DNA of 64,000 nt. It comes from Clostridia bacterium (lineage in GTDB: Bacteria > Bacillota > Clostridia > Oscillospirales > Acutalibacteraceae). The notes under the pieces were generated by a model. The model had not been told where the DNA came from. It searched no databases and was given only the letters and a program-made list of their open reading frames with translations. Every line of letters begins with the position of its first letter. Positions within the stretch are counted from its first letter, which is position 1. The position numbers and the translations under genes are program-made. The stretch is taken from contig JAGAJB010000012.1 of assembly GCA_017626295.1 (NCBI GenBank), positions 105,782 through 169,781 of the forward strand, in the 5' to 3' direction. This document shows positions 54,087 through 61,883 of this stretch, piece by piece.

Positions 54087-54197
54087 ATTATCACCGTATT
54101 TTTCGTAATGTTATAATATGTTTTACCACATTTTAAAAATCAAAACAATAGAATTTCGTTAAAAAACAGTCACACTTCGTTTAAAAAATAACTTTTG

Positions 54198-54226
54198 TTG
54201 ACTTTTCAATTTGCTTGTTTTATAAT
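54198..54226 (+). promoter_or_regulatory. consensus promoter of the antiporter leader
   Basis: TTGACT, exactly 17 bp, TATAAT. Expected start near 54233, giving a leader of about 110 bases. Confidence 0.85.
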
Positions 54227-54239
54227 TTGTGTAAATTGA

Positions 54240-54330
54240 ATAAGGTGGAGTCTGTCAAAATTCGCGGGATAATACCCGTTTTTCTTTGTGTGTTTTGATG
54301 GGGTCTACCGACCTCATCTTTTTTATTTTT
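54240..54330 (+). ncRNA. riboswitch-like leader of the cation antiporter gene
   Basis: One fold pairs GGTGGA with TCTACC and TGTCAAAA with TTTTGATG, enclosing a CGGG/CCCG hairpin. The rival fold is a terminator, GATGGGGTC/GACCTCATC followed by a T run, which uses the same 3' strands. The two exclude each other, as in transcription-controlling riboswitches. The gene controlled is a CaCA-type cation antiporter, so a metal-ion ligand is likely. I could not match it to a named class. Confidence 0.6.
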
Positions 54331-54344
54331 AAGGAGTGTATACT

Positions 54345-55394
54345 ATGCTCGTCCCAATTCTATTATTGATTTTAGGTTTCGTTTTGCTTATCAAGGGTGG
54401 CGACTGGTTCGTTGATGGCGCAACAGGTATTGCCCGTCGTTTTCATCTTCCCGAAATCCTTATCGGCGCCACTGTAGTTTCAATCGGCACAACTCTTCCC
54501 GAAGTTATGGTTTCTGCGGGTGCCGCAGCAGCAGGAACAGGCTCTATAGCTTACGGTAACGCCATCGGTTCAATCATCTGCAACACCTCCTTAATTGCCG
54601 CATTAACAATAGCAATTAAGCCCGGTGCCGCAGCAAGAAAAAGTTTAAAACTCCCTGTTATTTTCTTCTTTGGTGCCGCAGCATTCTATTGTTTAATTTC
54701 TTACGTATTCGGTACTTTCAACCGTTGGACAGGTATCGTTCTTCTTGCAACCTTTGTAGTATATATGTTACTCACAGTCTTGCGTATGAAAAAAACCGGT
54801 GCAGACCTTGAAACTGTTCAGCACGAAGAAATTCACGGCAATATCAAAACAGAAGAACAGCTCGAAGCAGAAAGTGGCGAAGACCACGTTGTTGAAACAA
54901 AAGAATCCGGCAAAAAAGACCCGCTAATAAAAGATATTTTTCTTTTGGTTGTTGGTGCCGTTCTTATTGCATTCGGTGCACGTTTACTTGTTGACAATGC
55001 TACAATAATAGCTCAGAATCTTGGCGTTTCAGAAACCGTTATCGGTCTTACAATTGTTGCCCTGGGCACATCATTACCCGAGTTAATAACCGCCATTACA
55101 TCATTGATAAAGGGTCACGGTTCGCTTTCGTTAGGTAACATTATCGGTGCCAACCTTTTCAATCTTGTTCTTGTAAGCGGTACTGCTATTACAATTAATC
55201 CCTTCGATGTTCCTGCATCAGGCTATATCAACGGTATCAACTCTGCATTTATTATTGATATACCTGTTATGCTTTTAGTTATGGCAATACTCACTATACC
55301 TACACTCATCAAGCAGAAGCTTTCCCGTTGGCAAGGTTTTGCACTTTTAGCAATTTATGCAGGATTCTGTGTCCTTCGGTTCATTGTTTTGTAA
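54345..55394 (+). CDS. calcium/sodium antiporter, CaCA family
   Basis: 349-residue membrane protein with two inverted five-helix repeats. The alpha-repeat motifs are VSIGTTLPEVMVS (about 45) and VALGTSLPELITA (about 240), which carry the ion-binding Glu and Thr/Ser. An acidic cytoplasmic linker (about 160-190) joins the halves. It probably exports Ca2+ in exchange for Na+ or H+. The ATG at 54345 is eight bases from AAGGAG. Controlled by the riboswitch-like leader; followed by a bidirectional terminator. Confidence 0.93.
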   Translation: MLVPILLLILGFVLLIKGGDWFVDGATGIARRFHLPEILIGATVVSIGTTLPEVMVSAGAAAAGTGSIAYGNAIGSIICNTSLIAALTIAIKPGAAARKSLKLPVIFFFGAAAFYCLISYVFGTFNRWTGIVLLATFVVYMLLTVLRMKKTGADLETVQHEEIHGNIKTEEQLEAESGEDHVVETKESGKKDPLIKDIFLLVVGAVLIAFGARLLVDNATIIAQNLGVSETVIGLTIVALGTSLPELITAITSLIKGHGSLSLGNIIGANLFNLVLVSGTAITINPFDVPASGYINGINSAFIIDIPVMLLVMAILTIPTLIKQKLSRWQGFALLAIYAGFCVLRFIVL

Positions 55395-55413
55395 TTACAA
55401 AATAGCAACTAAC

Positions 55414-55453
55414 AAAAACAGTTATGACTTAGTTAAAAGTCATAACTGTTTTT
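55414..55453. terminator. bidirectional terminator
   Basis: 16-bp stem AAAAACAGTTATGACT and complement between the antiporter and shikimate kinase genes. Confidence 0.92.
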
Positions 55454-55456
55454 ATG

Positions 55457-55939
55457 TTACACAATTAAATCAACACATTCTTCCGGTGTTTTACCATCGC
55501 ATTCAATTGTAACATCAGCGTATTTTTCATACAAGGGCGCTCTTTCGGTATAAAGTTCCGCTAAAGTTGTCCCCTCTTTCATTGCAATACCGCGTGTATG
55601 TATATTATTTACGCGTCTATTCAACTCATCAGGGGTCACTTTAAGATAAACAACCACACCGTTTTCGCGAAGTTTTTTCATAGCATTTTCACCGTAAACT
55701 GCGCTACCACCTGTTGCAACAACCGAATTACAAAACTCATAATCTGAAATTATAGTTTCTTCAAGTTTTATGAAATTTTCAATGCCGTCGTCATTTATAA
55801 TGTCACATAAACTTTTCCCTGTTGAGTTCTGGATAAGTAAATCCGTATCATAAAAACTCATAAGCATTGACTTTGCGAGTAAAACCCCGACCGTACTTTT
55901 ACCTGCTCCGGGCATACCTATAAGAACGATATTTTTCAA
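55457..55939 (-). CDS. aroK: shikimate kinase
   Basis: 160-residue kinase that phosphorylates shikimate in aromatic amino acid synthesis. P-loop GMPGAGKST is at about 8-16, substrate Asp in SFYDTDLLI, and VVATGGSAVYG is the shikimate-binding GG segment. The TTG at 55939 is chosen: AAGGAG is nine bases upstream, inside the end of the flavin reductase gene, and no ATG fits. Last gene of the PerR-promoter run by position. Confidence 0.9.
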   Translation of the reverse strand: MKNIVLIGMPGAGKSTVGVLLAKSMLMSFYDTDLLIQNSTGKSLCDIINDDGIENFIKLEETIISDYEFCNSVVATGGSAVYGENAMKKLRENGVVVYLKVTPDELNRRVNNIHTRGIAMKEGTTLAELYTERAPLYEKYADVTIECDGKTPEECVDLIV

Positions 55940-55943
55940 AACT

Positions 55944-56444
55944 TTAATCTCCTTGATAAGTCGGCGCATTTTTAGGTGCAGTACCCTTTACAACTTTGTG
56001 ATAATACGAATAAGTCATAGGTGTATCTTTGCAGAGATTACCTGCATCTGTAACTTCTCCTAAGAAAACGGTATGTGTATCGGTTTCCATTGTGTTTATA
56101 ACCTTACAGGTAATGTAAGAAACAGCCTGGGGCAAAACGGGAAGATAACCTTTTACAAGGTGTTCTATCCCCTCAAACTTGTCTACATCCTTACCGCTTC
56201 TGAACCCAAAAGAACCGATAACCATAGGGTCAATGTTTTCGCCGAGGATATTGATAGCAAAAACGCCTGTATCCTTAATACATTTATTTGTATAGTTATC
56301 GTGGTTAATTGAAACGGCAATAGTTTCCGGTGTCGCAGTTATCTGCATAACAGAGTTGGCAGTACAACCCGTAGGTCTGCCCTCAGCCCAGGTAGTAACA
56401 ACATAAACACCGTATGATAAATTAAATAATGCAGTTTTATCCAT
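55944..56444 (-). CDS. flavin reductase-domain protein (FMN-binding)
   Basis: 166-residue split-barrel flavoprotein: LSYGVYVVTT, GCTANSVMQITATPETIAVSI and GVFAINILGEN with a late SYYHKVVKGTAPKNAP, typical of NADH:FMN or high-molecular-weight rubredoxin-type reductases. It probably passes electrons to the rubredoxin encoded upstream for rubrerythrin-based peroxide reduction. The ATG at 56444 follows TAGGAG; a longer frame crosses the terminator and rubredoxin gene. Confidence 0.9.
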   Translation of the reverse strand: MDKTALFNLSYGVYVVTTWAEGRPTGCTANSVMQITATPETIAVSINHDNYTNKCIKDTGVFAINILGENIDPMVIGSFGFRSGKDVDKFEGIEHLVKGYLPVLPQAVSYITCKVINTMETDTHTVFLGEVTDAGNLCKDTPMTYSYYHKVVKGTAPKNAPTYQGD

Positions 56445-56461
56445 AATATACACTCCTATTA

Positions 56462-56491
56462 AAAAGCCGACGGAAAACACCGTCGGCTTTT
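56462..56491 (-). terminator. terminator after rubredoxin
   Basis: AAAAGCCGACGG/CCGTCGGCTTTT with T tail. It splits the perR-rubrerythrin-rubredoxin part from the flavin reductase gene, probably as a leaky terminator. Confidence 0.85.
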
Positions 56492-56496
56492 GTGTT

Positions 56497-56649
56497 TTAC
56501 ACCTCGTAAAATGAATCTTTTCCGAGTCCGCAGATGGGGCAAACCCAATCTTCGGGAACATCTTCCCACTTTGTGTTTGGAGCAACCCCTGTTTCAGGAT
56601 CACCTCTGGCAGGGTCATACACATAACCGCAGGGACATTCGTATTTCAT
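56497..56649 (-). CDS. rubredoxin
   Basis: 50-residue iron protein, electron carrier for rubrerythrin. The second metal half, [13 protein letters not shown], is normal. The first half reads [10 protein letters not shown]: the cysteines are spaced C-x-C-G instead of C-x-x-C-G, a variant that may be common in gut clostridia. GDPETGVAP and W are conserved. Start follows GAGGTGAG; 55 bases after the rubrerythrin gene. Confidence 0.93.
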   Translation of the reverse strand: MKYECPCGYVYDPARGDPETGVAPNTKWEDVPEDWVCPICGLGKDSFYEV

Positions 56650-56704
56650 AAAACTCACCTCTATATATTTTTGCAATATATAGTATTACCGAAAAAGTTT
56701 AATT

Positions 56705-57250
56705 TTAACCAAAATATCTCTTAAGAAGACCTTCGAATGCTTTGCCGTGTCTTGCCTCGTCGCGAGCCATTTCGTGAACTGTATCGTGGATAGCATCAAG
56801 ATTCTGTTCCTTAGCCATCTTAGCAAGCTCGAATTTACCGAGTGTTGCGCCGTTTTCAGCTTCAACTCTCATTTCAAGGTTTTTCTTTGTAGAATCTGTT
56901 ACGAGTTCGCCGAGAAGTTCAGCAAATTTTGCTGCGTGTTCTGCCTCTTCGTAAGCAGCCTTTTCCCAGTAAAGACCGATTTCGGGATAACCTTCTCTGT
57001 GAGCAACTCTTGCCATTGCAAGATACATACCAACCTCTGTGCATTCGCCCTGGAAGTTTGCGCGAAGACCTTCGATGATTTCTTCGCTTACACCTTTAGC
57101 AACACCGAGAACGTGCTCTGCTGCCCAAGTCATTTCTTCGTCTTTAACTTCTACAAATTTTTCTGCGGGAGCCTTGCAAAGAGGGCAAGCTGCAGGGGGA
57201 TTTTCGCCTTCAACAATCTGACCGCATACTAAACATTTCCATTTTTTCAT
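56705..57250 (-). CDS. reverse rubrerythrin (rubredoxin domain first)
   Basis: 181-residue peroxide-reducing protein. The rubredoxin-like domain is N-terminal (CLVCG at about 5-9, CPLC at about 21-24). The four-helix ferritin-like domain carries di-iron ligands in [19 protein letters not shown] and DEARHGKAF. This order marks reverse rubrerythrins of clostridia, which detoxify hydrogen peroxide and oxygen. The ATG at 57250 has AAGGAG nine bases upstream. Encoded after perR. Confidence 0.94.
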   Translation of the reverse strand: MKKWKCLVCGQIVEGENPPAACPLCKAPAEKFVEVKDEEMTWAAEHVLGVAKGVSEEIIEGLRANFQGECTEVGMYLAMARVAHREGYPEIGLYWEKAAYEEAEHAAKFAELLGELVTDSTKKNLEMRVEAENGATLGKFELAKMAKEQNLDAIHDTVHEMARDEARHGKAFEGLLKRYFG

Positions 57251-57281
57251 AACATTAAACTCCTTCAAATATAATTTTAAT

Positions 57282-57662
57282 TTAATTACTTTTTATATTA
57301 TCGCGGCAGTTTTTGCAAACGCCGTAATAAACTGTTTTTTGCGACTGTACTTCGTGGCCCATTTTAGATAATTCCGCCGGAATTTTTGATTCACAAAAAA
57401 CATCTGTAATATTATGACATTTTTTGCAAAGAAAATGAATGTGGTCCGTTAAATTACCTTCGTAATGAACTTTAGTGTCGCTGCTTTCGACTACGGTTAT
57501 AAAGCCTTCGTCCTTTAATTGACCTAAATTTCTGTAAACAGTACCGAGGCTGATGTTAGGAATCTCCTCCCGTACCCTTTCAAAAATCATATCCGCTGTG
57601 GGATGGTCATAAGAGGCTCGCAAAACTTCGAGCACCGCGTCGCGTTGTCGTGAACTTCTCAT
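57282..57662 (-). CDS. perR: Fur-family regulator, PerR-like
   Basis: 126-residue metal-dependent repressor that senses peroxide. Winged helix with [20 protein letters not shown] near 40-60; regulatory metal site HIHFLCKKC; structural zinc cysteines CKKC and CKNC. Its position ahead of rubrerythrin and rubredoxin argues for PerR rather than Fur. ATG at 57662 after GAGGTGATC; the GTG frame start at 57677 overlaps that site. The promoter contains a 7-1-7 operator, so it is likely autoregulated. Confidence 0.93.
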   Translation of the reverse strand: MRSSRQRDAVLEVLRASYDHPTADMIFERVREEIPNISLGTVYRNLGQLKDEGFITVVESSDTKVHYEGNLTDHIHFLCKKCHNITDVFCESKIPAELSKMGHEVQSQKTVYYGVCKNCRDNIKSN

Positions 57663-57708
57663 CTGATCACCTCGCACGGTTATTGTAACAGCATCTTAAC
57701 TCACTAAG

Positions 57709-57723
57709 TAGTAACGATTACTA
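57709..57723. promoter_or_regulatory. 7-1-7 Fur/PerR-type operator
   Basis: TAGTAAC-G-ATTACTA: inverted 7-mers around one base with one mismatch, just downstream of the perR -10 element, where bound repressor would block transcription. Confidence 0.7.
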
Positions 57724-57734
57724 TTACTGTAATT

Positions 57735-57763
57735 ACTATAACAGACGAGAAAGCATTTGTCAA
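57735..57763 (-). promoter_or_regulatory. perR operon promoter
   Basis: Minus-strand TTGACA, 17-bp spacer, TATAGT, with the operator starting about 12 bases further on. Confidence 0.8.
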
Positions 57764-57770
57764 CACCTTT

Positions 57771-58265
57771 TTATAAATTTTTTAAAACTTTTTCTAACTC
57801 AATATATTCCAATATTTCATCTGATAATTTACGGTAATATTCCGCGGTTTCCGAATTCAGAAGAAGGTACTTCCCCACTCTTTTAACCGCGTTATCAAAT
57901 CGCCTTGTTATTTTATATTCTCCCTTTAAAAGCGGACAGTCAGCACGCCTGTCAAACTCGGTTTCTATGTATTCAATACCCTCACTATATTTTATTACAG
58001 GAAAAAGCGGATATATTCTGCACGCGAGAGGTCTTTTGTTCCTGTCGCATTTACCGTCACAAACGGCAAGTTTATCTCCGTTTTCATTTTCAATTATTTT
58101 CATATTGCTGTCTATAAGGTTTTCTTCACCGGGAAACAAAAGCATCCCTGTTTTATTATCCCCTTTGCAACATTTACCGCCGCAAATCTTTCCGCAGTCA
58201 GACTCAAGGGGCGTAGTATTTCGCAATAAGGAATAACACGTTTTTAACAAAACTTCTTTTTTCAT
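57771..58265 (-). CDS. YkgJ-family cysteine cluster protein
   Basis: 164 residues. Eight cysteines in CGKICGGKCC and CDGKCDRNKRPLACRIYPLFP form a probable zinc or iron-sulfur site. Role of the family unknown. GAGGT precedes the ATG. Divergent from the DUF1540 gene, with 89 bases between. Confidence 0.88.
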   Translation of the reverse strand: MKKEVLLKTCYSLLRNTTPLESDCGKICGGKCCKGDNKTGMLLFPGEENLIDSNMKIIENENGDKLAVCDGKCDRNKRPLACRIYPLFPVIKYSEGIEYIETEFDRRADCPLLKGEYKITRRFDNAVKRVGKYLLLNSETAEYYRKLSDEILEYIELEKVLKNL

Positions 58266-58354
58266 AAAAAATACCTCAGTGTTTAAAAGAATAAAATCAG
58301 GTTAAAATATTTGAGAGGCGGGTAAAAACCTGTCCCGAAAAGGAGGTTATAATA

Positions 58355-58525
58355 ATGAACGATCAGAAAAACAGCAACATCGGTTGCACAGTTGTAAGTT
58401 GTAAATACCATTGCGACAATGCAAACTACTGCTCTTTAAACGCAATTGAAGTAGGCGCATGCAACTGCGACCCCAAATCAGTTGACGGAACTTGCTGTCA
58501 GTCATTTCAGGCAAAAGCATACTAA
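58355..58525 (+). CDS. DUF1540 cysteine-rich small protein
   Basis: 56 residues with eight cysteines: IGCTVVSCKYHC, YCSLNAIEVGACNC and GTCCQSF. The pattern C-x4-C-x3-C and the late CC pair fit DUF1540, small putative metal-binding proteins common in spore formers. AGGAGG lies 9 bases before the ATG. Own terminator follows. Confidence 0.88.
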   Translation: MNDQKNSNIGCTVVSCKYHCDNANYCSLNAIEVGACNCDPKSVDGTCCQSFQAKAY

Positions 58526-58537
58526 TTAAGAGAAATC

Positions 58538-58573
58538 CGCCCGATAAGTTTCAGTTTATCGGACGGGTTTTTC
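58538..58573 (+). terminator. terminator of DUF1540 gene
   Basis: CCGATAA/TTATCGG stem extended by CCGCC/GG-CGGG, then TTTTT. It overlaps the end of the convergent gene by two bases. Confidence 0.8.
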
Positions 58574-60245
58574 ATATTTTCGGGCAATCTGTAACAAGAT
58601 TTACCGTATTTTTAGCGTTCACCCATCTGTGATCTGCGGGTCTGCCTTTATACACGTTATCGCGCATAACAATATCGGCAGAGTTACTTACATTAAGTGC
58701 ATAGGTGTTATTTATAATAAATAAGTTGTTTTCTATAAGAACATTCCTGTGAACAGGGCCCGCATATTTTCTGTTTTCGGGTTTTATGAGTATTGCGTTT
58801 TCTTCACAGTTCATAAAAGCGTTACCTCTTATGACAACATCGCGAACTGCACCGCTTTCATACCAACTTGAAGCATCATTTGAAATAAGTATTCCACTCA
58901 TACCCGTATTCAAAAATTTATTATTTTCAATTCGCACTTTACCGCGGGTGGTAACAAGCACACCGCGGGTTACTACCCTGTTTATAGTATTGCCCGCAAA
59001 TTCAAAGTCAGGGCAAGCGGAAATATTTTCAATAACACCACCAACTCCAATAGGCGGGTCGTATGTAGCAAGCACTAAATCATAGTAATACTCGTCACGA
59101 AGTGTGGCGTGCAAAATTTTAGTTCTGCCTGTTTCGAGTAAGGTTCTCGGGTCAATGAATGCAATCGTATCCCCCTCGCGTATGCACTCAAAACCGTAAC
59201 TCTGAGGGTGCGGAAATTTAACGGTTATTTTATCTTTGTTGGCTTTAACTATTTTGAAATGAAAACCGTGAACATTACAGGCATCGTCCCCTGCACCGTC
59301 AAAATTGGAATCAAGCACCTTAATTCTTCCGCGACACATACTGAATTGCATAAAATCCGCAACGGAAGTAAAATCCACTTCCGCATTGGGATTCGGTGAA
59401 AAATCCACTTTGTTTAAAGTAATGTTTTCACTGTTTTGAGCAACAAAAGCAAGAGAATTATTATATCTTTGTTTTACATTTTCGAGAACAATATCCTTTG
59501 AAGAATCAACAAAAATCCCTACTTCTTTACGAATACAGGGGAACATATAAAAGACCTGCCCCACTTCGTAATCCTTGGGTGTGATAAACCGCACATTAAA
59601 AATTCGGTCTGCAATTTGCTTTATTGATGTAGCACCAGCAAAAGGATGACTGTCATTTCGTTTAATGTGATTATAGTTAGAGGGTCTGGCAGTAGCCATC
59701 CACCAACCTCTGTTTTTATATTCCGTAAAACCTAATTTATAATCAGTTCCATACCAGTAAAACTCACCGTTTTCCTCCGAATATTTACTTGTATCATCAA
59801 TTTTTACAGTCACATAAAAAGAAGAGGCTTTTATAACAGTAATTTTATGTACATTCGGAAGAACTGTTTCGATATTTAAATTTTTCAATTTAATTTTTTC
59901 ACAGTTTTTAATAAGTATATTGGTCATGCTGCCGTCCATTATAAAATTGGAATCGCAGCAGTCAATTTCCATATCCTTAACGTTTTCAATAACAATTGCC
60001 GTTTTATGCAAATTCTTTTGCTCGGTTTTTCCGTATTCCTCGGCAGCAATTGTGTTAGATATATGCATTTCACGCACATCGGCATTTTTACTGCAAAAAA
60101 CATAGTTACCTTTAACAAGTGTGAGTGTTTTATGCACCGCAGTCTGTGAAGTTGTATTAAAAAGATTTCTAAAGCCGGTAGTTGCTTCAATATTAGGTTT
60201 CAAACTGAATGACTCGGGATAAATTACCAACTTTTTCACCACCAA
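58572..60245 (-). CDS. right-handed beta-helix glycosidase, GH110-like (alpha-1,3-galactosidase)
   Basis: 557 residues, parallel beta-helix from about 90 on, with NLNIETVLP- and VLIENN-type coils. The GAGDDACNVHG segment (acidic catalytic region) and ILISNDASSWYESGAVRDVVIRGNAF resemble GH110, enzymes that remove the alpha-1,3-galactose of blood group B and related host glycans. There is no signal peptide, so an intracellular role or unusual export is implied. Start uncertain: TTG at 60245 with GTG codons just after; none has a clear ribosome site. Family assignment is by motif recall, not a search. Confidence 0.72.
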   Translation of the reverse strand: MVVKKLVIYPESFSLKPNIEATTGFRNLFNTTSQTAVHKTLTLVKGNYVFCSKNADVREMHISNTIAAEEYGKTEQKNLHKTAIVIENVKDMEIDCCDSNFIMDGSMTNILIKNCEKIKLKNLNIETVLPNVHKITVIKASSFYVTVKIDDTSKYSEENGEFYWYGTDYKLGFTEYKNRGWWMATARPSNYNHIKRNDSHPFAGATSIKQIADRIFNVRFITPKDYEVGQVFYMFPCIRKEVGIFVDSSKDIVLENVKQRYNNSLAFVAQNSENITLNKVDFSPNPNAEVDFTSVADFMQFSMCRGRIKVLDSNFDGAGDDACNVHGFHFKIVKANKDKITVKFPHPQSYGFECIREGDTIAFIDPRTLLETGRTKILHATLRDEYYYDLVLATYDPPIGVGGVIENISACPDFEFAGNTINRVVTRGVLVTTRGKVRIENNKFLNTGMSGILISNDASSWYESGAVRDVVIRGNAFMNCEENAILIKPENRKYAGPVHRNVLIENNLFIINNTYALNVSNSADIVMRDNVYKGRPADHRWVNAKNTVNLVTDCPKI

Positions 60246-60324
60246 AAAATTCTACAAAAATATAATACAATAGAAAAGTAGAAAAAGCAACACGGCACGC
60301 TCCGAAAATTTTGGAAACAAACAA

Positions 60325-60365
60325 CAAGAAAAGACCACCGCTTCTTGCGATGGTCTTTTCTTGAT
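60325..60365. terminator. hairpin, probable terminator
   Basis: 14-bp stem AAGAAAAGACCACC and near complement; T-rich tail stronger on the minus strand, although no intact minus-strand gene ends nearby except the remnant below. Confidence 0.6.
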
Positions 60366-60378
60366 AATAGAAAGTTAT

Positions 60379-60441
60379 TTACTTCCTGCGTATCGTATTG
60401 GCATCTTTATAATAACCTGTGGTTGTTGTGGTGATGTTGCA
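60379..60441 (-). pseudogene. possible 3' end of a decayed gene
   Basis: A 20-codon open stretch ends TGYYKDANTIRRK then TAA, 14 bases before the hairpin at 60325. There is an upstream in-frame stop and no start codon. It may be the tail of a gene whose body was deleted. The family is not recognised. Confidence 0.3.
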
Positions 60442-60591
60442 ACTTTATGAATAAATTATGAACATTTTAATACTTTGTACACTTTTTCTGTAACCCAAAG
60501 CCTTCTTTCGTCAACATTGCCAAGTGTTTATGTCGTTTTTTGTGCACAATATAACTCTCCAAAAAAAGATGGAAAAAACTTAAAACTTTTG
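60442..60591. other. intergenic region upstream of a dehydrogenase gene
   Basis: AT-rich, no gene seen; leads into the promoter below. Confidence 0.5.
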
Positions 60592-60620
60592 TTGAAACAT
60601 TTAAAATATTGTGTTAATCT
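60592..60620 (+). promoter_or_regulatory. promoter of the second Gfo/Idh/MocA gene
   Basis: TTGAAA, 17-bp spacer, TAATCT, 50 bases before the start codon. Confidence 0.6.
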
Positions 60621-60670
60621 ATACTTATATTCCGTAGGCGTGTTCTGTCCTACGTATATGGAGGTATATT

Positions 60671-61825
60671 ATGTCAAACATTCTTGATGCTTTCAAAGAA
60701 AAGCAAATTGAAGAAAAAGTTTACACCGGTAAGAAGATAAAAGTCGGCATTATCGGTTGCGGTTGGATTGCTGAAGCACACCTTAAGAGTTACCTTAAAT
60801 GTGACGATGTTGAAGTTGTTGCTTTTGCTGACATTGTTCCCGGCAAGGCAGAGGCTTTTGCAAAGGCTAACGGCATTGATGTTGAAAAGGCTAATTTCTA
60901 TTTGAGCGATAAAGAACTTATTGATAACGAAAAAGATCTTGACGCTGTTTCAATTTGTACATACAACCGTCAGCACGCACCTTGTGCAATTTATGCTCTT
61001 GATCATGGTGTTCACGTTCTTCTTGAGAAACCTATGTGCGTTACTCTTGAAGAAGCAGTTGAAATCTGCAAGGCTGAAAAACGCAGCGGTAAAATTCTTT
61101 CCATCGGTTTCCAGCCTCGTTTCGACGAGAATATGAAGATGGTTAAAAAGATTTGCGAAAGCGGTGTTCTCGGTAAAATTTATTACATTCAGACCGGTGG
61201 CGGCAGAAGAATGGGTATCCCCACACCTTTCGGCACATCTTTCATTCAGGAAGATACAGCAGGCCTCGGTGCATTAGGTGACATCGGTTGTTATTCACTT
61301 GATATGGTGCTTAACGCTATCGGTTATCCCAAGCCCCTTACAGTTACAGGTTTCAAAGCAGGCCTTTTCGGTAAAAAACCCGAATACCTTCAGAAACCCG
61401 AATACACAGAAGTTTTCGGTGTTGATGACTTCGCTGCTGCTTATGTCCGTCTTGAAGGAGACATCGTTCTCGACTTCCGTATTGCATGGGCAATGCATTG
61501 CGACACTCCCGGTGATACAATTATTATGGGTACCGAAGGCGGTCTCAGAATTCCTTCAACAGAATGTTGGAACGGCTCTATCGGCGGACCTATGACAATT
61601 TACCACAACATTGCAGGCGAATGTGTTGAAACAGTTATCCCCGAGTGCGACAATGACGGCGACAACTTTGATAAGAAAATCCGTTCATTTATCGACGCTA
61701 TCGAATTCAACCTTCCCTCACCTGTTCCCTCAAGCCAGATTATTTACAACCAGGCTATTATCGACGGTATTGCACGCTCCTCAGATGCAGGCAAAGAAAT
61801 TGAAATCGTTATTCCTGAAATCTAA
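60671..61825 (+). CDS. Gfo/Idh/MocA-family oxidoreductase
   Basis: 384-residue NAD(P)-dependent dehydrogenase. VGIIGCGWIAEAHLKSY is the nucleotide-binding loop near 25-41, LLEKPMCVTLEEA the EKP motif, and AGLGALGDIGCYSLDM the substrate segment, with Cys in place of the usual His of GxH. It differs from the 8858 enzyme throughout. Monocistronic, next to the GH110-like gene, so it may act on a released galactose-type sugar. GGAGGT precedes the ATG. Confidence 0.9.
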   Translation: MSNILDAFKEKQIEEKVYTGKKIKVGIIGCGWIAEAHLKSYLKCDDVEVVAFADIVPGKAEAFAKANGIDVEKANFYLSDKELIDNEKDLDAVSICTYNRQHAPCAIYALDHGVHVLLEKPMCVTLEEAVEICKAEKRSGKILSIGFQPRFDENMKMVKKICESGVLGKIYYIQTGGGRRMGIPTPFGTSFIQEDTAGLGALGDIGCYSLDMVLNAIGYPKPLTVTGFKAGLFGKKPEYLQKPEYTEVFGVDDFAAAYVRLEGDIVLDFRIAWAMHCDTPGDTIIMGTEGGLRIPSTECWNGSIGGPMTIYHNIAGECVETVIPECDNDGDNFDKKIRSFIDAIEFNLPSPVPSSQIIYNQAIIDGIARSSDAGKEIEIVIPEI

Positions 61826-61839
61826 AACAAAAATAAAGT

Positions 61840-61873
61840 TCGCTCTTGATTTTGAAAATCAAGAGCGATTTTT
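61840..61873. terminator. bidirectional terminator
   Basis: TCGCTCTTGATTTT and complement with a GAAA loop, T run on the plus strand. Confidence 0.92.
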
Positions 61874-61883
61874 TATTTGTATT

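Noticed and set aside
56445..56624. 60 extra N-terminal residues of the flavin reductase
   Set aside because: They cross the rubredoxin gene and its terminator; a good ribosome site supports 56444.
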